From assembly GCF_002157835.1 (NCBI RefSeq), contig NZ_CP020809.1, positions 4,526,001 through 4,590,000 on the forward strand: 64,000 bases of DNA, read 5' to 3'. This DNA is from Mycobacterium dioxanotrophicus (GTDB taxonomy: Bacteria; Actinomycetota; Actinomycetes; Mycobacteriales; Mycobacteriaceae). A program made the position numbers and the translations under genes. The notes beneath the pieces are model-generated. The model was not told the DNA's origin and did not search any database. It saw nothing but the letters and a program-made list of their open reading frames with translations. Positions 1 to 7,407 of the stretch are shown in pieces; the first letter of the stretch is position 1; each line of letters begins with the position of its first letter.

Positions 1-557
1 ACAGCGAAACCATTTTCATCGACGTACCACCGCCGGGCGGCACGTCGGCGCAGGCCAGGATCTACACGCCGGCGGCGGAGATGGCATTTGCCGGCCACCC
101 CACCGTCGGCGCATCGTGGTGGCTGCGCGAAACCGGGAAGCCGGTCAAGACCCTGCACGTGCCGGCAGGCATTGTGCAGGTCGAATACGACGGTGACCTG
201 GCTGCGGTGAGCGCGCGCTCCGAATGGGCGCCCGAGTTCGCCATCCACGACCTGTCGTCGACCGACGAACTCATGGCCGCCCAACCCGACGACTTCTCCG
301 ACGACGTCGAGAACTACCTGTGGACGTGGATCGACCAGGATCAGGGCATCATGCGGTCACGGATGTTCGCTCCGCACCTGGGTATTCCCGAGGACGAGGC
401 CACCGGCGCAGCGGCCGTCCGGATGACCGACTATCTCAGCCGGGATCTGAAAATCATCCAGGGCAAAGGGTCGGTGATTCACACGCGCTGGAGCCCTGAG
501 GGTTGGGTTCGGGTGGCGGGCCGGGTGGTCAACGACGGCAGCACGCAACTGGACTAG
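1..557 (+). CDS. PhzF family protein, 5' end missing
   Basis: This is the C-terminal part of a PhzF-like isomerase/epimerase (diaminopimelate-epimerase fold). The reading frame is open from base 3 and its start lies outside the window. The segment [15 protein letters not shown] is the typical PhzF active-site neighbourhood (FAGHPTVG). The natural substrate of mycobacterial members is unknown. In M. tuberculosis the equivalent (Rv2716) also lies near nrdR. The TAG stop lies inside the target-site duplication of the downstream insertion sequence, so the insertion left this gene intact. It is convergent with nrdR; without the element the two stop codons would be only a few bases apart. Confidence 0.85.
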   Translation, partial: SETIFIDVPPPGGTSAQARIYTPAAEMAFAGHPTVGASWWLRETGKPVKTLHVPAGIVQVEYDGDLAAVSARSEWAPEFAIHDLSSTDELMAAQPDDFSDDVENYLWTWIDQDQGIMRSRMFAPHLGIPEDEATGAAAVRMTDYLSRDLKIIQGKGSVIHTRWSPEGWVRVAGRVVNDGSTQLD

Positions 558-558
558 C
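553..558. repeat. Target-site duplication, left copy (ACTAGC)
   Basis: The six bases ACTAGC recur exactly at 1650-1655 on the other side of the IS481-family element. The TAG of this copy (555-557) is the stop codon of the PhzF-family gene. Confidence 0.85.
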
Positions 559-1649
559 TGTACTGACCACCGACGTTAGGTACGGCGTGGCGTAGTGACA
601 TGACGAAGACCTCCGAGTGAAGTGCGAGCTGTCGAGGAACGCACCAACTCACTCCGGAGGTCTTCATGTCCCACCGTAATGCCCCGTTGTCAGAAACCGG
701 ACGTCTGCGCCTAGCTCGGTGCATTGTTGAGGACGGTTGGCCGCTGCGGCGGGCTGCCGAGCGGTTCCAGGTCTCGGTGAGCACCGCAGCTCGCTGGGCC
801 GGGCGGTACCGCGAACTCGGTGATGCCGGCATGGCTGATCGCAGCTCACGGCCTCACCACAGCCCCAAGAGAACACCCACCCGAACTGAGCGGCGCATCA
901 TCAAAGTCCGGGTCATCCGGCGTTGGGGCCTGCGCGTATCGGTTATCTGCTGAGGTTGCATCCCTCGACGGTGCACCGCGTGCTGACCCGGTACGGCCTG
1001 GCCAAACTGCGCTGGCTCGACCGCCCGACCGGGCGGGTCATCCGCCGGATGGAATCCGCGGCCTGCGGCGATCTCGTGCATGTCGATGTCAAGAAGCTGG
1101 GCAAGATCCCGGACGGAGGCGGCTGGCGGATGTTGGGAAAACCTATCGGTGGCCGCAACAGGCAGGCCGACAAGAGTTCAGGGCAGACCAGCAAGTACGG
1201 CAATCCGGTGCGGGGGTATCACTTCTTGCACACCGCCATCGATGCGCACTCACGGCTGGCCTACTCCGAACTACTGGCAGACGAACGCAAAGAGACGGCC
1301 GCAGCGTTCTGGCTGCGGGCCAACGCCTGGTTCAATCATTGCGGCTTTACGGTGCGGAAAGTGTTGACCGACAACGGGTCCTGCTATCGGTCGCACAAAT
1401 TTCGCGATGCCCTGGGTGACATCGAGCACCGGCGCACCCGCCCCTACCGGCCACAAACCAATGGCAAAGTGGAACGTTTCCACCGCACCCTGGCCGACGA
1501 ATGGGCCTACGCCCGGCTCTACACCAGCGACACCGACCGCTGCGCCGAGTACCCGCGATGGCTACACAACTACAATCACCACCGCGGCCACACAGCACTC
1601 AAGGGTCAACCACCTGCCAGCCGCGTGCCTAACCTCTCAGGTCAGTACA
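559..1649 (+). mobile_element. IS481-family insertion sequence, 1091 bp
   Basis: The element is bounded by imperfect inverted repeats of about 26 bp (559-584 and 1624-1649), each beginning TGTACTGACC from the outside and sharing a GTTAGG block. It is flanked by a 6-bp direct repeat ACTAGC (553-558 and 1650-1655), which fits the NCTAGN target known for IS481. It carries one transposase gene in two reading frames. The element separates the convergent stop codons of the PhzF gene and nrdR without damaging either. A perfect target duplication suggests a fairly recent insertion. Confidence 0.9.
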
Positions 1650-1654
1650 ACTAG
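666..1654 (+). pseudogene. IS481-family transposase, split by a -1 frame change
   Basis: The N-terminal part (666 to about 927) encodes a helix-turn-helix DNA-binding domain (PLRRAAERFQVSVSTAARW). The C-terminal part (about 923-1654) encodes the DDE catalytic core, with the first Asp in LVHVDVKK, the second in LTDNGS and the Glu in GKVERFHRTL. The halves are in different frames and join at a TTGGGG run near 923-928. Left alone, the first frame stops at 951-953. Joined, they would give about 329 residues, a normal length for the family. Either a base was lost in the G run (inactive copy, or sequencing error) or the protein is made by -1 frameshifting; most IS481 members have a single frame, so I favour loss. 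The stop codon comes from the target duplication. Confidence 0.8.
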
Positions 1655-1655
1655 C
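1650..1655. repeat. Target-site duplication, right copy (ACTAGC)
   Basis: This is the second copy of the 6-bp target duplication. Its TAG (1652-1654) is read in frame as the stop codon of the transposase, so the host target, not the element, supplies the terminator. Confidence 0.85.
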
Positions 1656-1662
1656 GACCCGG

Positions 1663-2115
1663 TCAGCCAGACCGATGGGCGCGCAGCGCCTCGATCTCCC
1701 GCTCGAAATCATCGGCCGACGTGAACGACCGGTACACCGAGGCGAACCGCAGATAGGCGACCTCGTCGAGTTCGCGCAACGGCCCGAGGATTGCCAGGCC
1801 CACCTCATGGCTGGGGATCTCCGGTGTGCCGAGGCCCCGCACCGCATCCTCGACCTTCTGTGCCAGCAGGTTCAGCGCGTCGTCGTCGACCTGCCTGCCC
1901 TGGCAGGCGCGCCGCACGCCCCGCACGACCTTCTCCCGGCTGAACGGCTCCGTGACGCCACTGCGTTTGACGACCGCCAGCACGGCAGTCTCTACCGTGG
2001 TGAATCGGCGGCCGCATTCGGGGCACGAACGCCGACGCCGAATGGCCTGCCCCTCGTCGGTTTCTCGCGAATCGACCACCCGCGAATCGGGATGACGGCA
2101 GAAGGGACAGTGCAT
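1663..2115 (-). CDS. nrdR: Transcriptional repressor NrdR
   Basis: This 150-residue protein represses ribonucleotide reductase genes according to the bound ATP/dATP. The N-terminal zinc ribbon is visible (MHCPFC near the start and CPECGRRF around residues 30-40), followed by the ATP-cone domain ([24 protein letters not shown]). The start is placed at the Met of MHCPFC because the family begins there and a GAAGGAGC ribosome-binding site precedes it; the frame is open for 51 more codons upstream but those do not resemble NrdR. It lies next to chiZ and lexA as in other mycobacteria. Confidence 0.95.
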   Translation of the reverse strand: MHCPFCRHPDSRVVDSRETDEGQAIRRRRSCPECGRRFTTVETAVLAVVKRSGVTEPFSREKVVRGVRRACQGRQVDDDALNLLAQKVEDAVRGLGTPEIPSHEVGLAILGPLRELDEVAYLRFASVYRSFTSADDFEREIEALRAHRSG

Positions 2116-2275
2116 CACCGCTCCTTCGTCATTCCGCCAGACCACAAGTTCGAGCGCCCTTGAGCCTACCTGCGCCGCCGGCGGTACTGCCCACGCCGGG
2201 TCCAATGGCACGTACTTCGCCGGACATCCGGCGAGTGCCGTTGCACACCAAGCCGTTTCGCCGCTCATGGCACGG

Positions 2276-2758
2276 TCAGCCGACAGGTGCGATCAGCGTC
2301 TGACCCGCATCCACGGCGACGGACTTGAGCTGGTTCAGATCGCGGATCTGCTGCACGACCTCGGCGACCGGTGCATCGGGAGCCACCCGCCGGGCCACCT
2401 GCTGCAGGGACTCACCGCTGCGCACCTGCACGACGGCCAACTCGTCGGGTGTCGGTGCGGCGGTCCCGACCACACCGCCCATCTGCGCCACCAGGCCCAG
2501 CCATACGGTGATCCCGGCGGCCACCAGCGCCAACAGGACTGTGGTCACGGGCGTGATGGGCTTGCGGCGATGCGACGCCCGTGACATCAGCACCCCGGTA
2601 CCCCGGTACCGCAGGGCCGCCCCACCAGGACGCATCGGAGCTGGCCGGCCCACCGACCGAGGCCTGCGAACGGGACGGGCATCACGCTGGGGCAGCGGAG
2701 CGGGCCGGCTCGCCAACACAGCTGCGCGGGTCTCGGCGGGAATGTGGAGGATGGCCAT
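2276..2758 (-). CDS. chiZ: LysM-domain cell-wall protein ChiZ (Rv2719c-like)
   Basis: This 160-residue protein has a basic, proline-rich N-terminal cytoplasmic segment, one membrane helix in the middle ([20 protein letters not shown]) and a C-terminal LysM peptidoglycan-binding domain ([14 protein letters not shown] to the end). The M. tuberculosis homologue is a DNA-damage-induced cell-wall hydrolase that slows cell division. The ATG at 2758 is preferred over an in-frame TTG five codons upstream because AAAGG lies at ribosome-binding distance. It is divergent from lexA; the shared 230-bp region holds damage-response sites, including a PafBC-type promoter (2853-2874) pointing at this gene. 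Confidence 0.88.
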   Translation of the reverse strand: MAILHIPAETRAAVLASRPAPLPQRDARPVRRPRSVGRPAPMRPGGAALRYRGTGVLMSRASHRRKPITPVTTVLLALVAAGITVWLGLVAQMGGVVGTAAPTPDELAVVQVRSGESLQQVARRVAPDAPVAEVVQQIRDLNQLKSVAVDAGQTLIAPVG

Positions 2759-2794
2759 CTGACTGCCTTTCAAGTCCGGGCGTTCGCTTCTGTG

Positions 2795-2833
2795 TTCGAA
2801 TATAATCGATCAGGTGTTCGAACGATAGAACGT
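2795..2833. promoter_or_regulatory. Cluster of GTTCGAA half-sites, possible weak SOS box
   Basis: GTTCGAA occurs at 2795-2801 and again inside GTTCGAAC at 2817-2824. The best LexA-like match here is TCGAAC-GATA-GAACGT (2818-2833), whose second half is degenerate against the mycobacterial consensus TCGAAC-N4-GTTCGA. The sites lie between the chiZ start and its PafBC-type promoter, where a repressor could act on chiZ. Weak evidence. Confidence 0.3.
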
Positions 2834-2852
2834 GTGATCGAACTGTTGCCAA

Positions 2853-2874
2853 AAGATAGACCGGGGTACCGACA
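2853..2874 (-). promoter_or_regulatory. PafBC-type (RecA-independent) promoter of chiZ
   Basis: Read on the minus strand the sequence is TGTCGGTA-N8-TATCTT. This matches the mycobacterial RecA-NDp/PafBC motif TGTCGGTG-N8-TANNNT with one mismatch. It points at chiZ, about 90 bp upstream of its start, and agrees with the known LexA-independent damage induction of the M. tuberculosis homologue. Confidence 0.7.
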
Positions 2875-2941
2875 AGTTCGGTTGAGGCGATTGACATCCG
2901 CACCCCGGCCCGGCCCTGGGGTCGCCCGGGGACGACACGCC

Positions 2942-2957
2942 TCGAACACATGTTTGA
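2942..2957. promoter_or_regulatory. SOS box (LexA operator) of lexA
   Basis: TCGAAC-ACAT-GTTTGA differs from the mycobacterial LexA consensus TCGAAC-N4-GTTCGA at one base. It overlaps the -35 region of the lexA promoter, as expected for autorepression. Confidence 0.85.
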
Positions 2958-2982
2958 TCATTGCGCGTACAGCGACTAGATT
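2954..2982 (+). promoter_or_regulatory. lexA promoter, probably leaderless
   Basis: TTGATC (2954-2959), a 17-bp spacer and TAGATT (2977-2982) form a good sigma-A-type promoter. The -10 hexamer lies 7 nt before the lexA ATG, so transcription would begin at or next to the start codon. No ribosome-binding site is visible. Confidence 0.7.
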
Positions 2983-2989
2983 CGGCGCC

Positions 2990-3727
2990 ATGAGCGACGA
3001 GAGCACCGACACTTCTGCTCCTCACGTGCGCGGCGACACCCCGGCCGACACCGACGGCACCAGTCGGCGCCGCAGTCCCGACAGCAGCCTCACCGAACGG
3101 CAGCGGACCATCCTCGAGGTGATCCGGGCGTCGGTCACCAGTCGCGGCTACCCGCCGAGCATCCGTGAGATCGGCGACGCGGTCGGCCTGACCTCGACGT
3201 CGTCGGTCGCGCATCAATTGCGCACGCTCGAGCGCAAGGGCTACCTACGGCGTGACCCCAACCGGCCGCGTGCGGTCGATGTGCGGGCAGCCGACGATCC
3301 CGTGGTGACGCCGGTGGTGACCACCGACGTGGCCGGGTCCGATGCGCTGCCCGAGCCCACTTTCGTCCCTGTGCTCGGTCGTATCGCCGCGGGCGGCCCG
3401 ATCCTCGCCGAGCAGGCGGTCGAGGATGTCTTCCCGCTGCCGCGCGAGCTTGTGGGCGAAGGCTCGCTGTTCTTGCTCAAGGTGGTCGGCGACTCCATGG
3501 TCGATGCCGCGATCTGCGACGGCGACTGGGTGGTCGTGCGGCAGCAGAACGTCGCCGACAACGGCGACATCGTGGCGGCGATGATCGACGGCGAAGCGAC
3601 GGTCAAGACGTTCAAGCGGACCCGCGGCCAGGTATGGCTCATGCCGCACAATCCGGCCTACGACCCGATCCCCGGCAACGACGCCGCCGTGCTCGGCAAG
3701 GTCGTCACCGTCATCCGCAAGATCTAG
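2990..3727 (+). CDS. lexA: SOS repressor LexA
   Basis: This 245-residue self-cleaving repressor controls the SOS regulon with RecA as co-protease. The N-terminal winged helix is visible ([20 protein letters not shown], about residues 54-73). The C-terminal S24 peptidase domain shows the scissile Ala134-Gly135 in GRIAAGGP, the catalytic Ser169 in GDSM and Lys206 in TVKTFK. The Met at 2990 is chosen because it follows a -10 hexamer at leaderless distance; upstream in-frame sequence overlaps the promoter and SOS box. It is divergent from chiZ. Confidence 0.97.
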   Translation: MSDESTDTSAPHVRGDTPADTDGTSRRRSPDSSLTERQRTILEVIRASVTSRGYPPSIREIGDAVGLTSTSSVAHQLRTLERKGYLRRDPNRPRAVDVRAADDPVVTPVVTTDVAGSDALPEPTFVPVLGRIAAGGPILAEQAVEDVFPLPRELVGEGSLFLLKVVGDSMVDAAICDGDWVVVRQQNVADNGDIVAAMIDGEATVKTFKRTRGQVWLMPHNPAYDPIPGNDAAVLGKVVTVIRKI

Positions 3728-3746
3728 ACCCCGTTCGAGGCGCGTC

Positions 3747-5976
3747 TCACTCGGCCCGGACGAATCCATTCGTCCGGGCGAACTCCTCGCTGGCGAACCA
3801 GATCTCGGCAACCGCATCGTCGTATTGACGACTGTCGGGTGACCAGTACATGCCCGACTTGGTGTCCGCCTTGATGGGGTAACCCTGCGGTGCCCGCTGA
3901 GGATCGTCCAGCGGCAGGTGCAGCGCCGTGGCGCTGGCCACCGGCTCGTCCAGTTCGATCGCCGCGTGCCGCCCACTGTGGGTCTCTGCGTCAGGATCGA
4001 TCCGCGGTATCAGCGTCGGGATGGGCGTCGGCGCGGTGTCGACGTTGTCGGAGTCGAAGTCGGGATCCACCGGCGTCGCGGTGTGCTCGCGCGGCTCCTC
4101 GGCGACGTCGGCGGCGGCATCGGCGGCATCGGTGTCGTCCTGCTCGTCGAGGTCGTCCTCGTCATCGTCGTGGCCGCTGAGCAGCTCGACGGCCTCTTCC
4201 GGCGGTTCGTCATCATCGACGTCACCGATGGGGTCCACCCCGCCGGGGGAAGCCCACTGGCTCACGGGCATCGCGATGTCGGTCGGGTCGTCGTACGGCG
4301 AGGCTGCCGGGGTGTATGCCGCGGCCGGCGTTGCGGACTCGTAAGACCCTGCGAACCGCGCCGTGCCCGCCTCGGCTGCCCCGTACCCGGCCGGTTCGAA
4401 CGGATTCGACTCGTCGACATGCTGCGTCGGTGCCTGGGCCTCGTCGTAGTCGTGCGCCTGATAGCGGCCCTGCTGGTAACCGACCTGGTCGTAGTGGCCT
4501 TCATCGTGCGGCGCGTCGTCATCGTCGTGCCCGTCGTCATAGCGGGCATCGTCGTAGTCGGAGCCGTAGTGGTCGTCGTCCTCGAATCCGTCGTGGTCGA
4601 AGTCGTCGTCGCCCCGACCGCGACGCCGGTGCCACAGTGCGGCGCCGACGATCAGGCCGGCCAGCAAGACGACCGGGATCACCGCGAGCAGCCACCACCA
4701 GTTCCAGTGCCAGGCGAACGGCTTGCTCGGCTCCGACGGCGACGCCTGCGGAGTCCCGTGAGGCTGATTGGCGTCCAGCCCGGGGATCTCCAGGCCGGCC
4801 AGCGACGACGCCAGGTTCGGCGGCTCTGTGGTGAAGGTGTTGTCCGAACGGTCCCAGGAGATCGCTCCCCCGCTGAACTTCTGCGTGATCACGCTGCCGT
4901 TCTCGGTCTGATCCGACATCGGCGCGCCGAGATCACCGTGGCCAGCGCCGAGCTTCTGCCACGCCGCGTTCATGGCACCGCGCACGATCACGGCGCCGTA
5001 GTCGGGGGTCAAGAAGATGACGGGCTTGTCGGACGCCGCGAAGCTCACGGTCCGACTGTTCTGCGCGAACCCACCGTCGGCTTCGCTGCTGGTGGGAAAG
5101 CCCAGATCACCCTCGGGGCCGCCGACACTCTGGTATTTCTCCAGCAGCTGGCCACTGATCGCGGCCGCCCCGGTGGCGGGGGTGTAGAAGATCGCGCCGT
5201 GCGCGTACTTCTGCCCGACGCCGTCGGCACCGATCGGGTACTGGTCACCGTCCTTGGCGCCCAGCGGCCCCATATCGCCGCCTTCGGCGCGGTGCGCCGC
5301 GCTGATGGCGGTGGTCGGGTCGTCGGCAACGGTCAGACCGCTGAGTTGGCCTGCCAGATCCGGTGGATCGGTGGTGAACTCCTTGGTCTTGGGGTTCCAG
5401 GACAGCTCACCGCCGGTGAACTTCTGCGAGACGACGTCGCCGCGGTAGGCCTCGTCCTCGGAGGGCACGCCCAGCACCCCTGCGGATCCGCCGAGCTTGT
5501 CCCACCCCGCGTTGATCGCGCCGCGAACTACGTGCGCCCCGGTCGTCGGGGTCCAGAAGATGACCGGTTTGTCGGATGCGCTGAAGGTCGAATTGCGGCT
5601 GTCCGGCGCACGTCCGGCACCTTCGTCGATGGTGGGGAATCCGAGATCGCTGTCGGCGGGGCCGCCGAGCGCCTCGTACTTCTCGAGGATGGCGCCCGTC
5701 ACGTAGTGCGCACCCGTCGCGGGGGGTGAAGAAGATCTTTCCGGTGGCGAAGTTCTGCCCGAACCCCGAGCCGGCGGCGTAGACATCGCCGTTGCGCGCC
5801 CCCAGCGGTCCGCCGTCCCCACCGCTGGCATCCCAGGCCGCGGAGATGGCGGCACCCGCATCGGATTCGGGGCTCGCCGCCGCCACCGGCGCCAACAGGC
5901 CGGCGACGGCCACTGCGAACAGACCGGCCGTCACCCGCCGAACGGCCCCGTTCAGCCTTGTTCCCGGCCTCGTCAT
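3747..5976 (-). pseudogene. LGFP-repeat membrane protein (Rv2721c-like), frameshifted
   Basis: The start at 5976 (ATG after GGGGAGG) gives a signal peptide (RRVTAGLFAVAVAGLLAPVAAA) and the first LGFP repeat, but a G6 run at 5721-5726 (C6 in the coding sense) shifts the frame. The following 600-plus codons are open in another frame, with more LGFP repeats (DLGFPTIDEG, VLGVPSEDEA, DLGFPTSSEA, DLGAPMSDQ), one membrane helix (LLAVIPVVLLAGLIVGAALW), an Asp/Tyr-rich acidic stretch and a C-terminal segment resembling the sunset domain (KSGMYWSPDSRQY). Removing one base restores about 742 residues, near the length of the M. tuberculosis homologue. LGFP repeats are thought to bind cell-wall arabinogalactan. 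The clean downstream frame suggests a recent mutation, a phase switch or a homopolymer sequencing error. Confidence 0.8.
3755..3778. terminator. Hairpin downstream of lexA
   Basis: CCCGGACGAAT and ATTCGTCCGGG form perfect 11-bp arms separated by CC. The hairpin begins 28 nt after the lexA stop and lies inside the last codons of the convergent LGFP gene. There is no T tract, so factor-independent termination is uncertain. Confidence 0.55.
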
Positions 5977-6144
5977 GCATCCTCCCCGCTGTTCGGCAAA
6001 GTTCCGAAGAATGTATCCCGCCCGACAACTCTGCTTTAGTCGGCGGCGATAACCAAGGAACATCGCCGATCGCGGGTCAAAAAACCCTGCGATTCAACCG
6101 TTCAGCGGGCTGCGCACCGGCGTTTTCGGATAGTCCCGACCGGG

Positions 6145-7305
6145 TCAGACCCCCAGACTACGACCGATGATCTCCTTCATGATCTCGGTGGTGCCGCCGT
6201 AGATGGTCTGCACCCGGGCGTCCAGGTAGGCCCGCGCGATCGGGTATTCACGCATGTATCCGTAGCCGCCGTGCAGCTGAAGACACCGGTCGATGAGGCT
6301 GACCTGCTTTTCGGTCGAGTACCACTTGGCCATCGCCGCCTGTTCGACCGTCAGCTTCTCGTTGAGGTGCAACCGCACGAATTCGTCGACCATCATCCGC
6401 ACGACGGTGGCCTCGGTGGCCAGCTCGGCCAGCAGAAACCGGCTGTTCTGGAAACTGCCGATCGGCCTGCCGAACGCCTTGCGCTCCTTGGCGTACTGCA
6501 GCGTCTGTTCGAGCACCGTCTCCATGGCTGCGGCGGCCATGATGGCGATCGAGATGCGCTCCTGCGGCAGATTCTGCATCAGGTAGACGAAGCCCTGCCC
6601 CTCCTCGCCGAGCAGGTTCTCGACCGGAACCTTCACGTCGGTGAACGACAGCTCGGCGGTGTCCTGGGCTTCGAGGCCGATCTTGTCGAGATGACGGCCG
6701 CGTTCGAAACCCTCCATGCCACGCTCGACGACCAGCAGCGAGAAGCCCAGCGCGCCCTTGTCGGGGTCGGTCTGGGCCACGACGATCACGAGGTCGGAGT
6801 GGATGCCGTTGGTGATGAAGGTCTTCGAGCCGTTGAGGATGTAGTGGTCGCCCTCGCACACGGCGCGGGTCTTGATGCCCTGGAGGTCACTGCCGGTGCC
6901 CGGTTCGGTCATTGCGATCGCCGTGATGATTTCTCCGGTGCAGAACTTCGGGAGCCACCGCTGCTTCTGCTCCTCGTTGGCCAGCCGCAGCAGGTACGGC
7001 GCGACCACGTCGTTGTGCAGCCCGAAGCCGATCCCGCTGTAGCGGCCCGCGACCGTCTCTTCAGTGATGATCGTGTTGTAGCGGAAGTCCCCGTTGCCGC
7101 CACCGCCGTACTCCTCGGGCACGGCCATACCGAGAAAGCCCTGCTTACCGGCCTCCAGCCAGACCCCGCGGTCGACGATCTTGTCCTTCTCCCACTGATC
7201 GTGGTACGGCGCGACGTGCCGTTCGAGGAAGGCCCGGTAGGACTCGCGGAAGAGTTCGTGCTCAGGCTCGAACAGAGTGCGCTCGTACTTCACGACACCG
7301 CTCAT
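6145..7305 (-). CDS. fadE20: Acyl-CoA dehydrogenase FadE20
   Basis: This 386-residue FAD enzyme oxidises acyl-CoA to trans-2-enoyl-CoA. Family signatures are clear: ITAIAMTEPGTGSD (about 128-140), YAKERKAFGRPIGSFQNSRF and the C-terminal LHGGYGYMREYPIARAY. The usual catalytic Glu of the YEGT motif is Gly here (YGGTTEI). A candidate base is Glu249 in LPQERIS, the arrangement of isovaleryl- and long-chain-type enzymes; this is inferred by eye alignment. The ATG at 7305 has a good GGAGG site. Gene order near lexA and hflX matches Rv2724c. An inverted repeat upstream overlaps its probable promoter. Confidence 0.93.
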   Translation of the reverse strand: MSGVVKYERTLFEPEHELFRESYRAFLERHVAPYHDQWEKDKIVDRGVWLEAGKQGFLGMAVPEEYGGGGNGDFRYNTIITEETVAGRYSGIGFGLHNDVVAPYLLRLANEEQKQRWLPKFCTGEIITAIAMTEPGTGSDLQGIKTRAVCEGDHYILNGSKTFITNGIHSDLVIVVAQTDPDKGALGFSLLVVERGMEGFERGRHLDKIGLEAQDTAELSFTDVKVPVENLLGEEGQGFVYLMQNLPQERISIAIMAAAAMETVLEQTLQYAKERKAFGRPIGSFQNSRFLLAELATEATVVRMMVDEFVRLHLNEKLTVEQAAMAKWYSTEKQVSLIDRCLQLHGGYGYMREYPIARAYLDARVQTIYGGTTEIMKEIIGRSLGV

Positions 7306-7344
7306 GGTGTGACCTCCGGTACTGGGTTTTCGACTTGGGGCCAA

Positions 7345-7366
7345 CTTATACCAACCGGATGGTTGG
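7345..7366 (-). promoter_or_regulatory. fadE20 promoter with overlapping inverted-repeat operator
   Basis: CCAACC-GGAT-GGTTGG (7351-7366) has perfect 6-bp arms and abuts a minus-strand TATAAG (7345-7350) that fits a -10 element for fadE20. A repressor bound here would block that promoter. The size and placement suggest a TetR- or FadR-type regulator; none is encoded next to it. Confidence 0.45.
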
Positions 7367-7394
7367 GCACATCCGAGGTGTATGTGCTGCGCCG

Positions 7395-7400
7395 TAGACT
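7395..7400 (+). promoter_or_regulatory. -10 element of bisC, leaderless start
   Basis: TAGACT ends 7 nt before the GTG at 7408. This matches the TANNNT-plus-6-to-8-nt pattern of leaderless mycobacterial genes and supports that start codon. Confidence 0.5.
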
Positions 7401-7407
7401 GGCCGTC

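Noticed and set aside
2116..2268. Extension of nrdR by 51 codons
   Set aside because: NrdR begins with MHCPFC and a GAAGGAGC site precedes that Met.
2744..2989. In-frame N-terminal extension of lexA by 82 codons
   Set aside because: It would cover the promoter, SOS box and part of the divergent chiZ region; the LexA family and a leaderless -10 support the ATG at 2990.
3918..5729. A 603-codon open frame on the plus strand
   Set aside because: It is antisense to the LGFP-repeat gene, has no family features and reflects the high GC content.
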